A DNA stretch of 64,000 bases from Pseudomonas sputi (GCF_021603585.1 NZ_BQHI01000009.1:1-64000), one strand, 5' to 3'; counted from the first letter of the stretch, positions 1 to 8,331 are shown. Notes: generated by a model from the sequence alone, not told the origin. Numbers and translations: made by a program.

Positions 1-93
1 GTGAGTGAGTCGGTCTTGATCTACAACCGTGAGCGTCCGCATCTGTCGTTGAAATACAAAACGCCCGATGCGATGCATCGGGCGTTGGGGTGA
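1..93 (+). CDS. IS3-family transposase, C-terminal fragment (cut by window start)
   Basis: Thirty codons in frame 1 end at TGA 91-93. The peptide carries the typical IS3 OrfB tail 'YNRERPHLSLKYKTP', which follows the last catalytic Glu of the DDE integrase domain in these transposases. The upstream part is outside the window, so it cannot be said whether the transposase is intact. The family call is firm because this tail is highly conserved; the subgroup is not resolved. Confidence 0.8.
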   Translation: MSESVLIYNRERPHLSLKYKTPDAMHRALG

Positions 94-124
94 AACAGGT
101 GTAAACCTATTTCAGGACTAGACA
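1..124 (+). mobile_element. Right end of an IS3-family insertion sequence
   Basis: The first 93 bases encode the C-terminal tail of an IS3-type transposase and are followed within 31 bases by what looks like the terminal inverted repeat. Read on the minus strand from 124, the end starts TGTCTAGTCCTGAAATAGG, with the TG terminus usual for IS3 elements. The left end lies outside the window, so the partner repeat and any target duplication cannot be checked. The element abuts the 3' side of fpvA, on the side where the peptide synthetase genes of pyoverdine loci usually lie. Confidence 0.75.
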
Positions 125-193
125 CCGGGCATTGCTTTCGCGCAGACAGCAAAACGCCGGCTGGTGCCGGCGTTTTGTTTGACGCTGAGCGTG

Positions 194-2650
194 TTACCAG
201 TTGTAGGTCACGTCGGCGGTCATGGTCCGGCCTTCGCCGTAGTAGCAGTCCAGCGTGCTGTTGCAGCTGGCGACGTATTTCTCGTCGGTGAGGTTTTCCA
301 GGTTCATCTTCACCTTCACGCCTTTGACGTGCAGTGGCGATTTTTCCAGGTCGTAGGAGACCATGGCGTCATACACGGTGTAGGACGGGATCTGGAAGGA
401 ATCTTCCTCGTAGTCCGAGCCGTAGCTGCTGCGCACGTAACGGGTGCCCAGGCCCATGCCCAGACCGGCCAGCGACGTCGAGATGTCGAAGTCGTAGTTG
501 ATCCATGCGGAGGCGGTCAGCGGCGGGCTCATGGCCAGGGTGCGACCTTCGCGGCCATCGTTGACGCTGCGCCATTTGATCTGGTTACGCGACACCGAGG
601 CCAGCACGCGCAGATTCTGCGTGACGTTGACCTTGCCTTCCAGCTCCACACCGCGCGAACGCACCGAACCGCTCTGGATGCTGAAGCCCGGGTTTTGCAG
701 GTCGTTGGTCAGCATGTTGTTCTGGTCGATCTGATAGGCCGACAGCTGGATGAAACCGTCGATCGACTTCGGCTCGTACTTGATGCCGACTTCGTATTGC
801 TTGCCTTCGGTCGGCTCGAACCCGCGACCGTTCATGTCGGCACCGGTTTGCGGCAGGAACGATTCGGCATAGCTCACGTACGGCGTCATGCCGTTCTCGA
901 ACTCGTAGCCAAAGCCTGCACGACCGGTGAACTTCTCGTCCTTGAGGTTCGAACGGTTGCCGCCCAACGGTTCCTTGTTGATGGTCTCGGCGAAGTCATA
1001 ACGACCGCCAAGGGTCAGGAACCACTGGTTCCAGCGCATCTGATCCTGGGTGTACAGGCCGGTCTGCTTGACGGTGTTGTCCCACTTGTAAGGCTGGCGG
1101 AAATTGAACTCGCTGCCGTAGACCGGGTTGTACAGGTCGATGGCCGGGCCCGTGCGGTCATAGCGACCGAGGAACTTGGAGTTGAAGTGGTAGTAGTCCA
1201 CGCCCAGCAGCAGGGTGTGGTCCAGTTCGCCGGTCTTGAACTTGGCCTGGGCGATGTTATCGATGCCGAAGACCTTGTTGTGCTGCGCCCAGTCCACGCC
1301 GTAACGGGTCTGGTAGCTGTTTTCGTCACCGGTGACCGGGTTTGTTTCGAACGAGTAGCCGTGCAGCGGCGCGACGTAACGGTCGTTGACGTCGGCGTAG
1401 CGGGCGTTCTGCTTGAGGGTCCAGACGTCGTTGAGTTCATGGGCGATCTCGTAGCCGATCACGAACTGTTCGCGGTCGTACTTGTTCACGCCCGGCTCGC
1501 CGATGAACAGGCTGCGGCTGATGCGCCCGGCACTGCTGCGGTGCACGGTGCCGTCGGCCGGCAGACCCTGGGCTTCCGGGGTGTCGCGGTCTTTCTGGTA
1601 CTGGCCGTAGAAGGTGATGCTGGTGCGGTCGTTCGGCAGCCACGTCAGGCTGGGCGCGAGCATCATGCGGTTCTGGTCGGCGTGGTCGATCTGCGAGTTG
1701 CTGTCGTTGACCACACCGGTCAGGCGATAGAGAAACTCGCCCTGGTCATCGATCGGGCCGCCCAGGTCGAAGGCGCCGTATTTGCGGTCATAGCTGCCGC
1801 CACCCAGGATCACTTCGTGCAACGGTGTGGCAGTCGGACGCTTGCCGACCATGTTGACGATGCCGCCGGGCTGGTTCTGGCCGTACAGTACCGATGCCGG
1901 GCCTTTGAGCACTTCGATGCGCTCCAGGCTGTACGGGTCGATCTGCAGCGAACCGCCGGTGCTGCCGCCGCCGTAAGGCAGGTGCAGGCCGTCGAGGTAG
2001 AGCGGGGTAGGCGAGAAGCCGCGGGACGTCGGTTCGTCGAAGATTTTCACCCGGTCGGAGAAGCCGCCGCCGGTCATGCCTGCGGTGTAGCGCAAGGCCT
2101 CGGTGACCGACTGCGAACCGCGCATCTTGATTTCGTCCTGGGTGACGACGTTGATGGTCTGCGGGATTTCCTTGAGCGCGGTATCGGTTTTCGAGCCGGT
2201 GGCGCTGCGTTTCGCGACGATCCCGTCAACCGGGCCCCACGCCGATTCCTGGGCTGCTGTAATGTTGGTCGGCGCCAGGTCCAGGCTTGCGCTGTTGCCA
2301 CTGGCGCGCAACGCAACGTTGTTGCCCTGGACGCTGTAGGCGATGCCGGTGCCCTGCAGCAATTGCGCGATCGCCGCGGTCGGTTCCAGGTTGCCGCTGA
2401 CGGCGGCGCTCCGCAGGCCGCTCACTTCGTCCGGGCTGTACAGCACTTGCAGATTGGTCTGACGGCCGAATTCCTGCAGTGCGCTCCCCAGCGACTGAGC
2501 AGGAATATCGATCGCCACGGCCGCTGCCTGCGCCTGGCCGATCATCGGCAGGGTGAGGGCCAGGGCACATACGGCGGGAAGGGTGGTGCGCAAGGAGCGG
2601 CGGATCAGCAGAGCCTTGGCGAGTGGGTGGAGTCCGTGCGGTGCGGGCAT
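194..2650 (-). CDS. fpvA: TonB-dependent ferripyoverdine receptor and signal transducer FpvA
   Basis: Outer-membrane receptor that binds ferripyoverdine, imports it with TonB energy and signals its presence to an ECF sigma factor. The 818-residue protein has a Sec signal peptide ending near Ala42 (AQA), an STN signalling domain at about 45-105, a plug at about 150-260 and a 22-strand barrel ending in an aromatic residue (Trp). The STN domain marks it as a transducer and not a simple receptor. An in-frame TTG lies 18 bases upstream, but ATG 2650 has a GAAGAG Shine-Dalgarno seven bases away. It follows pvdE on the same strand with a 117-base gap holding a Fur-like box and a hairpin. The partner sigma factor gene fpvI is at 14896; no fpvR anti-sigma gene was found in the window. 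Receptor type (pyoverdine structure recognised) cannot be read from sequence alone. Confidence 0.92.
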   Translation of the reverse strand: MPAPHGLHPLAKALLIRRSLRTTLPAVCALALTLPMIGQAQAAAVAIDIPAQSLGSALQEFGRQTNLQVLYSPDEVSGLRSAAVSGNLEPTAAIAQLLQGTGIAYSVQGNNVALRASGNSASLDLAPTNITAAQESAWGPVDGIVAKRSATGSKTDTALKEIPQTINVVTQDEIKMRGSQSVTEALRYTAGMTGGGFSDRVKIFDEPTSRGFSPTPLYLDGLHLPYGGGSTGGSLQIDPYSLERIEVLKGPASVLYGQNQPGGIVNMVGKRPTATPLHEVILGGGSYDRKYGAFDLGGPIDDQGEFLYRLTGVVNDSNSQIDHADQNRMMLAPSLTWLPNDRTSITFYGQYQKDRDTPEAQGLPADGTVHRSSAGRISRSLFIGEPGVNKYDREQFVIGYEIAHELNDVWTLKQNARYADVNDRYVAPLHGYSFETNPVTGDENSYQTRYGVDWAQHNKVFGIDNIAQAKFKTGELDHTLLLGVDYYHFNSKFLGRYDRTGPAIDLYNPVYGSEFNFRQPYKWDNTVKQTGLYTQDQMRWNQWFLTLGGRYDFAETINKEPLGGNRSNLKDEKFTGRAGFGYEFENGMTPYVSYAESFLPQTGADMNGRGFEPTEGKQYEVGIKYEPKSIDGFIQLSAYQIDQNNMLTNDLQNPGFSIQSGSVRSRGVELEGKVNVTQNLRVLASVSRNQIKWRSVNDGREGRTLAMSPPLTASAWINYDFDISTSLAGLGMGLGTRYVRSSYGSDYEEDSFQIPSYTVYDAMVSYDLEKSPLHVKGVKVKMNLENLTDEKYVASCNSTLDCYYGEGRTMTADVTYNW

Positions 2651-2677
2651 TGTTCTTCTACTCTTCAAAGTATTGAC

Positions 2678-2696
2678 TGAGAACTATTTCTATTAA
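2678..2696 (-). promoter_or_regulatory. Fur-like box upstream of fpvA
   Basis: On the plus strand the site reads TGAGAACTATTTCTATTAA, about 12 of 16 matches to the Pseudomonas Fur half pattern TGAGAAT-N-ATTATCATT. It lies 28 bases upstream of the fpvA start, where it would overlap the promoter. Fur repression of fpvA in iron-rich cells is expected from the family; binding itself is inferred. Confidence 0.6.
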
Positions 2697-2708
2697 CTGT
2701 AAGTAAGA

Positions 2709-2752
2709 CGTTGAGCCTTCCGAAAACCGGAAAGGCTCAACGCATTTTTTTT
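2709..2752 (+). terminator. Strong hairpin between pvdE and fpvA, U-tract on the plus strand
   Basis: An 11-base-pair stem (CGTTGAGCCTT with AAGGCTCAACG), extended by two to three further pairs past a one-base bulge, spans 2709-2742 and is followed on the plus strand by eight T at 2745-2752. Both neighbouring genes are on the minus strand, where the hairpin is followed only by TCTTACTTAC. It therefore looks like an intrinsic terminator facing transcription antisense to pvdE, and a weak attenuator between pvdE and fpvA. Confidence 0.6.
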
Positions 2753-2767
2753 ACAAAATTTTCACAA

Positions 2768-4417
2768 TCAGGCGGGTAGCAGCTCGGTGACCACTTTGCC
2801 GGCGCTCATGCGCACCAGTTGGTCGGCGACGTCGAAGTAACGGTCGTCGTGGGAAATGACGATGATGGTCTTGCCCAGACGCTTCAGGTCCGGCAGCAGT
2901 TCGGTGTAGAAAATCCGCCGGAACGTCGGGTCCTGGTCGGCGGCCCATTCGTCGAACACCAGCACCGGGCGCTCTTCCAGCCACGCGTTGATCAACGCCA
3001 GACGCTTGCGCTGGCCGGTCGACAGATCGGTGGTGGTGAATGAGCCGTCGCGCACGCTGACCTTGTGCGCAATCTCCAGGCGCTCGAGGTATTTGTTGGC
3101 GTCTTGCGGAATATGCGTATCGCCCTGCACCACGTCGTCGAACAGGTAATAGTCGGCGAAGATCGTGGTGAACAACTGGCGATAGTCGTCGCGGGTGAGG
3201 GCGGTCACCACTTGATCGTTGAGGCGGATCTCACCCTGCTGCGGCGCATACAGGCCCAGCAGCAACTTGATCAGGGTGGTCTTGCCGCAGCCGTTTTCAC
3301 CGACGATGAAGATGATGTCGCCCTGATCGATTTTCAGGTTCACCGGCCCCAGGCGGAACGGCGCAGCGCCGTCCACGGCCGGGAAGCTGTACGAGACGTC
3401 GGTCAGTTCCAGGCTGTGCACCGGGGTTTTCTGGTTGCCCTGATCACTGAGCAGCAAGTGCGGTTCAGGTGACGAAAACTGCTCGGACAACTCAGCGATC
3501 CGCCGGAACGCGATCTGCGCACGACCCACGATCGGCAAAGCCGCCATGACATGTTCCAGTGGGCCCTTCATGTACAGCAGCACCAGCACGAAGCCGCTCA
3601 TCACCGCTTTGTCGGCGCTTGGCCACAGCGATTGCAGGGCCAGCGCCAGGCCGATCACCACAAAGAACAACATCGAGCCGAGGGTCTTGGCGACCACGTA
3701 AATGTTCACCGAGCGCACCTGGGTCTCGCAGATCTGGTCGGCGGTGGTCTGAATACCCGAAACGAACATGCGATTGCGACGCGGGCGGTGGATGCGCAGC
3801 TCCTTGGCGCCTTCGGCAATCGCGTTGTAGTGCTTCTGCAGGTCGTCTTCATGGTCGCGGGCCTTCATGAAACCCTGCATGCCACGGCCCTGGGCAATGT
3901 ACTGGATGATCGTGCCGATCAGCACCGCCACCGCCATCATCAGGAACATCGGCCACGACAGCATCGCCAGATAACCCATGCAGCCGAGGGTGACGGTCAT
4001 GGAAATCGCCAGCGGCGAAAACGAGAAGGCGAAATCGCTGATGGTGTCGACGTCGTGGGTCAGCACCGGGATCAACCGATGACTGCGATAGCGTTCGATC
4101 TGCTCGATGGGCGCCGACAGCACTTTTTCGCCCAGCTCTTTGCGCAGTCTGGCGATGATGTGCTGGCCGACGAAGTTGGTGCCGATGTCGGAGAAGATCG
4201 AGCTGGCCAGGGCCAGCAGGCACAGGCCGGCGAACACCGCGACCACGGTGCTGGTCAGGCCGGCTTCGGAGTGCAGCGCGTTGTTGATCGTCGCCAGCAG
4301 CGCCGTGACGCTCAGGCCGCCGACCATGCCGAGCAGGATCGAACCGACAACGATCAGCCGAAAGGGTTTGAGCAGGGCGAACAATTCATTGATCACCCCG
4401 CGTGTTGGTTTGCTCAT
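2768..4417 (-). CDS. pvdE: PvdE, inner-membrane ABC exporter of pyoverdine precursor
   Basis: Exports the acylated ferribactin precursor from cytoplasm to periplasm. The 549-residue protein is a half-transporter fusing six membrane segments (about 15-310) to an ATPase domain. Walker A GENGCGKTT is near residue 371, the signature is LSTGQRKR (replacing LSGGQ) near 458, and Walker B is PVLVFDEWAADQDP. ATG 4417 has an AGGGAA site and gives the length I recall for P. aeruginosa PvdE. A longer in-frame start at 4504 is unlikely because it would cross the promoter box. A good iron-starvation box lies about 110 bases upstream, so pvdE has its own PvdS-type promoter although pvdO precedes it on the same strand. 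In P. aeruginosa pvdF lies between these two genes; here the 148-base gap has no room for it. Confidence 0.95.
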   Translation of the reverse strand: MSKPTRGVINELFALLKPFRLIVVGSILLGMVGGLSVTALLATINNALHSEAGLTSTVVAVFAGLCLLALASSIFSDIGTNFVGQHIIARLRKELGEKVLSAPIEQIERYRSHRLIPVLTHDVDTISDFAFSFSPLAISMTVTLGCMGYLAMLSWPMFLMMAVAVLIGTIIQYIAQGRGMQGFMKARDHEDDLQKHYNAIAEGAKELRIHRPRRNRMFVSGIQTTADQICETQVRSVNIYVVAKTLGSMLFFVVIGLALALQSLWPSADKAVMSGFVLVLLYMKGPLEHVMAALPIVGRAQIAFRRIAELSEQFSSPEPHLLLSDQGNQKTPVHSLELTDVSYSFPAVDGAAPFRLGPVNLKIDQGDIIFIVGENGCGKTTLIKLLLGLYAPQQGEIRLNDQVVTALTRDDYRQLFTTIFADYYLFDDVVQGDTHIPQDANKYLERLEIAHKVSVRDGSFTTTDLSTGQRKRLALINAWLEERPVLVFDEWAADQDPTFRRIFYTELLPDLKRLGKTIIVISHDDRYFDVADQLVRMSAGKVVTELLPA

Positions 4418-4524
4418 GGAGGTTCCCTGCGTGAAAGAGCGGCGAGGTCCGGGATGGGCTGCGGGCTTCGCCTGGGTGACGTAGAGGGCAGTGGCGCGTC
4501 GCAATGGAGCGCGCCATCTGTAGA

Positions 4525-4548
4525 ACGACTGGCGGGAGGGTTAATTTA
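4525..4548 (-). promoter_or_regulatory. Iron-starvation (PvdS-type) promoter box for pvdE
   Basis: On the minus strand the site reads TAAAT, exactly 16 bases, then CGT. This is the core of the PvdS-dependent promoters of Pseudomonas siderophore genes. The same core and spacing occur before pvdP, pvdR and pvdA in this window, which supports the call. The 148-base gap between pvdO and pvdE contains it. Confidence 0.8.
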
Positions 4549-4565
4549 GCGTGGCGGCGGGGGCG

Positions 4566-5474
4566 TTACAGATCCCGCGCGACCCGGAAACCGATCCAGT
4601 CGCCGCGCTCGGTCGGCACCAGCGCATTGCGGTTGCCGGAGCGAGAGAACACCGGTGCCTCGCCCCAGTCGTTGCCGCGAATGCGCTTGAACTGGCACTT
4701 GCCGGTCTGCCACGCACTGCCGTCGCTCGGCGCGCCTTCGTAGTTGTCGTTGTAGCAATCGGCGGTCCATTCGTAGACGTTGCCGTGCATGTCGTACACA
4801 CCGAAGGCGTTGGGCGGGAAGCTGCCGGCCGGTGCGGTGAAATTGTAGCCGTCGGCTGCGCCGTAGGTATTGGCGTGCTTGGCGATGCTGTATTCCTTGC
4901 CTTCATCGAACGGGAAAGGGAACGGCCCGCTGGTGCCGCCTCGGGCGGCGTATTCGCGCAGGGACTCACTGACCAGCCGGTATGACTTGCCGGTTTTTTT
5001 CGACAGCCACGCCACATAGGCGTTGGCCTCGGCGAAGTCCATGCACACCGCCGGGTGCCTGTCGGTGTACTGCTTGCGCGGGTCGCTGCCGGCGTAATCC
5101 GGGATCCCGGCCTTGCATGCGCGGCCCGGGCGGTCATCGCCGTCGGGCATTTGGTAGCCGGTGTCCTTGAGGTAGGCGAACCATTCGCCCTTGAGTACCT
5201 GGAAGCGGCTGATCGCCAGCGGCCTGGCGAATGTCACCGGGTGCATCGGGCCTTCGTCGGGCTCACGGCCGACTTCGTCTTCCGGGGTGCCCATGGTGAA
5301 CGTGCCGGTGGGCAGCACGACCATTTCCGGGCAGTCCTTGCAGTCCTTGAACACCTTGCCCGGTGCCGGCGGAGTGGCGGCCTGTGCAGCATTCGGCAAC
5401 AGGCTGGCGGCGAGGGCGGCGAACATCAGCGCCGGCAGGGTTTTCAGGGCAGAGCGAGGCAGTTCACTGTTCAT
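4566..5474 (-). CDS. pvdO: PvdO, periplasmic pyoverdine maturation protein (FGE-sulfatase fold)
   Basis: Acts in the periplasm in the last oxidation step that forms the pyoverdine chromophore. The 302-residue protein begins with a Sec signal peptide (cut near NAAQA, residue 33) and carries one formylglycine-generating-enzyme-like domain: the start 'MVVLPTGTFTMG', the middle 'YDMHGNVYEWTAD' and the end 'GDWIGFRVARDL'. In true formylglycine enzymes the C-terminal part holds the catalytic cysteines and GFRCA; here GFRVA has none, so it shares the fold and not that chemistry. ATG 5474 was chosen over one 36 bases upstream because the signal peptide then starts cleanly. It sits 32 bases after pvdN and probably belongs to a pvdM-pvdN-pvdO transcript. 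Confidence 0.93.
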   Translation of the reverse strand: MNSELPRSALKTLPALMFAALAASLLPNAAQAATPPAPGKVFKDCKDCPEMVVLPTGTFTMGTPEDEVGREPDEGPMHPVTFARPLAISRFQVLKGEWFAYLKDTGYQMPDGDDRPGRACKAGIPDYAGSDPRKQYTDRHPAVCMDFAEANAYVAWLSKKTGKSYRLVSESLREYAARGGTSGPFPFPFDEGKEYSIAKHANTYGAADGYNFTAPAGSFPPNAFGVYDMHGNVYEWTADCYNDNYEGAPSDGSAWQTGKCQFKRIRGNDWGEAPVFSRSGNRNALVPTERGDWIGFRVARDL

Positions 5475-5506
5475 TTCGAATCTCGTCAAAAGGAAAAAGG
5501 TTCGGC

Positions 5507-6790
5507 TCACAGCACCTGATCCAGCACCGCCAGCAGGCGGTCGATCTGGGCTTCGTCGTTGAGCAGGCCCGGCGCGGTACGGATCACCGGCCCGACATCG
5601 CGCTCGACCGCGTCGGCCACGACCTTGTTGGTCATCAGGTGCGCCGCGATCGTGTCGCTGTTCTTGCCCCTGACCCGGAAGAAGGTGAAGCCGGCGGAAA
5701 ATTCCGGGCTCAACGGCGTAATCAGCTCGATCTGCGGACGTTGCAGCAGGCGCGTTTTCAGGTAGGTATTGAGCTCATGAATGCGCGCCTGAACGTCGGC
5801 CTTGCCCAGTTGCAGGTGCAACTTGAATGCCTCGGTCAGCGCCCAGCGATGTTCGAAGGCGTGGTAGCCGCCCGGCGTCATGGTGGTGGAGAAGTGCTCG
5901 GCCTCGGAAAAGGTCGGGATGATCGGCGTGATGTATTTCACTTCCGGCGTGCGGCTGACCACGATCCCGGTGCCGCGCGGGCCGAACATCCACTTGTGGG
6001 TGCCGGCGATGAAGAAGTCGCAGTTCATGGCCGGGAAGCTCAGGTCCTCCACGCCGAAACCATGCACCCCGTCGACGACATACACGATGCGATCAGCTTC
6101 GCTGCGCCCTCGGTTGTGTTTGTCGACCAGCGCACCGATGTCGGCGAGGGGCAGTTTCACGCCGCTGCCCGAATGCACCCAGCACATGCCGAGCACGCGG
6201 GTCTGCGGGCGGATGCTGCGGTCGATGTTTGCCAGCAGCTCTTCCTTGCTGATCTGGTACGGATCCTTGAACAGGCGGATCTTGCGCACCTTGGTGCCGT
6301 CCCGCTGGGTGCGCAGTTCGAGGATGGTGTGGGTCGCGTAGTGTTCGTGTTCGGTGGTGAGGATTTCCTGATCGGGGCGCACCTGGACACCGCCGTAAAT
6401 TATCGCCAGCCCTTCGGTGGTGCTGCCGGTGAGCGCAATCTGCCGGGCATCGGCCTGCACGTATTGGCCGGCCAGCACGCGCACGGCTTCCTCGCGTTTT
6501 TCGGTGACGCCGTGGTCCCAGTCCATTGCCAGCCCAGGGTTCTTGTCGAGGGCGGCGCGGTGCATTTCGATCGCCTCGCGCACCGGGCGCGGGTGGGTGG
6601 TGATCAGAAAGTTGGAGAAGTGCAGCCACGCCGGATCCTGATCGAACAGTTGCTGCAACTGCACCCATTTGTTACGTGGCGTCGGGGCGGCGGCGGTCGA
6701 AGCGCTGGCGAGGTTCGGCAGGCTCGCGCCCAGCGGCAAGGCAGCGGCGAGGATCCCGGCCTGCTTGAGAAAGTCACGACGGTTGCTCAT
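5507..6790 (-). CDS. pvdN: PvdN, periplasmic PLP enzyme for pyoverdine side-chain modification
   Basis: PLP-dependent enzyme of the aminotransferase class V fold, known in fluorescent pseudomonads to convert the pyoverdine glutamic side chain to succinamide. The 427-residue protein has a twin-arginine signal (NRRDFLK at residues 3-9, hydrophobic stretch to about 31), consistent with export of a folded, cofactor-loaded protein. The PLP lysine is in GTHKWMFGPRGTG. Its ATG overlaps the pvdM stop as ATGA, which implies translational coupling. It is a tailoring enzyme and not strictly needed for fluorescence in studied strains. Confidence 0.93.
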   Translation of the reverse strand: MSNRRDFLKQAGILAAALPLGASLPNLASASTAAAPTPRNKWVQLQQLFDQDPAWLHFSNFLITTHPRPVREAIEMHRAALDKNPGLAMDWDHGVTEKREEAVRVLAGQYVQADARQIALTGSTTEGLAIIYGGVQVRPDQEILTTEHEHYATHTILELRTQRDGTKVRKIRLFKDPYQISKEELLANIDRSIRPQTRVLGMCWVHSGSGVKLPLADIGALVDKHNRGRSEADRIVYVVDGVHGFGVEDLSFPAMNCDFFIAGTHKWMFGPRGTGIVVSRTPEVKYITPIIPTFSEAEHFSTTMTPGGYHAFEHRWALTEAFKLHLQLGKADVQARIHELNTYLKTRLLQRPQIELITPLSPEFSAGFTFFRVRGKNSDTIAAHLMTNKVVADAVERDVGPVIRTAPGLLNDEAQIDRLLAVLDQVL

Positions 6791-8157
6791 GGCTTGGCGG
6801 CTTCCCGGGCAGTGGCCAGTGCCGGTTTGGCGGATTTCTCGACCTGATCCCAGACCCGCAGGAAGTTGCCGCCCCAGAGCTTGGCGATGTCCGCTTCCGA
6901 GTAGCCGCGCGACAGCAGTTCAGCAGTCACGTTGCGGATCTCGCCGACGTTCTCCCAGCCTTTGACGCCGCCGCCTTCGTTGAAGTCCGAGCTGATGCCG
7001 ACGTGGTCGATGCCGATCTTGCGGACCGTGTAATCGATGGCGTCGCCCAGGTCTTTGAGGCTGGCTTTCGGCTCTTCTTCGAGGATCGCGTAGAGCTGGC
7101 CGGCATACTCGCCGAATTTCTGCTCCGACCAGGCCGCGATGATCGGATCGCCCGGCATCAGGGCCACGGCCAGGTTCGGCAGCGGCGGCAGGTCGAAGCG
7201 TTTACGCAGTTCGTTGAGCTTGTCCTGGGTGCCTTGGGTCAGGGGCCGCAGGTATTGCGAGAAGCCGACGATCTGCACCACGCCGCCGCTGTTCTTGATC
7301 AGCTGCATTTCCTTGTCGCTGAGGTTGCGCGGGATATCGACCATGGCCCGCGGCGCCGAGTGTGACGCCACCAGCGGGGTACGGCTCAGTTGCGCGACTT
7401 GCTCCAGGGCCTTGGTCGACATCTGCGACACGTCGATGATCACGCCCAGGTCGTTCAGGCGCTTGACCGCTTGCTTGCCCAGGTCCGAAAGGCCGTCGAG
7501 GGCGTCCGGCGAGTCATTGAAGAACGGCAGCGGGCGCGACGAGTCGGCCCAGTCGTTGTTGCCGATATAGCTGAAGCCGAACATGCGCATGCCGCGCGCG
7601 GCCCACAGGTCCAATTGGTTCAGGTCGTGCCCCAGCGGATAGGCGTTGAGCATGCTGATGAAGATCGCGAACTTGCCTTCGCCGTGCAGGCGCCGGAAGT
7701 CGTTGGCGGTGTAGGCGATGCCGACCTGGTTGGGAAAGTCGCGGACCATCCCGGAAATGATCTTGTAGCGGATTTCCTGCTGGTTGCGCGCCTCGTCGAC
7801 GAAGCCTGCGGTGGGCTTGTGCGGAGCGTTCGGGCCGTTCCAGATTTCCGGCCAGCCAAAGATCGTCAGTGCCGCACCGGACAGCCGCCCGCGATTGGCC
7901 TTGACCAGGTCGAACTGGTCGCTGCCGTCCCTGTCGACTTCGTGGCCGGTGGTGCCGAAGTTCTGGGTGATGGTGATGTGGCTGTCGAACGAAAGCATGT
8001 GCTCGTGCAGTTCTTCGGCCTGCTGCATGACTTTGACCGGGTAGCCGGGGTTGTCCCTGAACCCGATGTCCCAGACCGCGAAACCGGCGCCGGCGCTGAG
8101 CGCCAGGGCTAGTGGCAGGCCGATGAATAGAGCCTTTTTCGAACGTGGTTTTGTCAT
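6787..8157 (-). CDS. pvdM: PvdM, dipeptidase-fold protein for pyoverdine chromophore oxidation
   Basis: Member of the renal dipeptidase family (peptidase M19), required in pseudomonads for PvdP-dependent oxidation of ferribactin. The 456-residue protein has an N-terminal signal or anchor segment (ALFIGLPLALALSAGAGFAV). Metal-site motifs of true family members look degraded: HxD appears as 'DSHITI', the region of the bridging Glu reads 'ISMLNAYPLG', and the His of 'DxSH' is Gln in 'IIDVSQMS'. 'IDHVGISSDF' and 'VASHSAPR' are retained. Start 8157 is preferred over an ATG six bases upstream because a GAG site then has usual spacing. First gene of pvdM-pvdN-pvdO, divergent from pvdP. Confidence 0.9.
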   Translation of the reverse strand: MTKPRSKKALFIGLPLALALSAGAGFAVWDIGFRDNPGYPVKVMQQAEELHEHMLSFDSHITITQNFGTTGHEVDRDGSDQFDLVKANRGRLSGAALTIFGWPEIWNGPNAPHKPTAGFVDEARNQQEIRYKIISGMVRDFPNQVGIAYTANDFRRLHGEGKFAIFISMLNAYPLGHDLNQLDLWAARGMRMFGFSYIGNNDWADSSRPLPFFNDSPDALDGLSDLGKQAVKRLNDLGVIIDVSQMSTKALEQVAQLSRTPLVASHSAPRAMVDIPRNLSDKEMQLIKNSGGVVQIVGFSQYLRPLTQGTQDKLNELRKRFDLPPLPNLAVALMPGDPIIAAWSEQKFGEYAGQLYAILEEEPKASLKDLGDAIDYTVRKIGIDHVGISSDFNEGGGVKGWENVGEIRNVTAELLSRGYSEADIAKLWGGNFLRVWDQVEKSAKPALATAREAAKP

Positions 8158-8219
8158 TGCCATCTCAGTCAGGTTCGCCGTCGAGGTGCAGGCACAGAGG
8201 CCTTTGCTATCTGGGAAGA

Positions 8220-8243
8220 ACGAGCGGGCGCGGCAGAAAATTA
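8220..8243 (-). promoter_or_regulatory. Probable iron-starvation box for pvdM-pvdN-pvdO
   Basis: On the minus strand the site reads TAATT, 16 bases, CGT, one mismatch from the TAAAT-N16-CGT core. It lies 62 bases upstream of pvdM and back to back with a perfect box for pvdP. Position and spacing support it despite the mismatch. Confidence 0.6.
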
Positions 8244-8261
8244 GTCCGCCCCGGTGGCGCT

Positions 8262-8285
8262 TAAATTTGTTCGGCCAGCAAACGT
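8262..8285 (+). promoter_or_regulatory. Iron-starvation (PvdS-type) promoter box for pvdP
   Basis: TAAAT at 8262-8266, 16 bases, CGT at 8283-8285, 46 bases upstream of the pvdP start. Same core as the pvdE, pvdR and pvdA sites. Confidence 0.8.
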
Positions 8286-8331
8286 TCTAGCTTGGATAAA
8301 GCCTGCTTCAGGGCTGAACACAGGTAGGGCA

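Noticed and set aside
164-2680. Plus-strand 838-codon frame antisense to fpvA
   Set aside because: The minus strand encodes a complete TonB receptor with signal peptide and STN domain; the plus frame is low-complexity and matches nothing.
2740-2763. Iron-starvation box for fpvA or pvdE 3' region (ACG then ATTTT on the plus strand)
   Set aside because: Spacing is 15 and the core is off by one base inside a T-run; a Fur-like box and FpvI dependence explain fpvA better.
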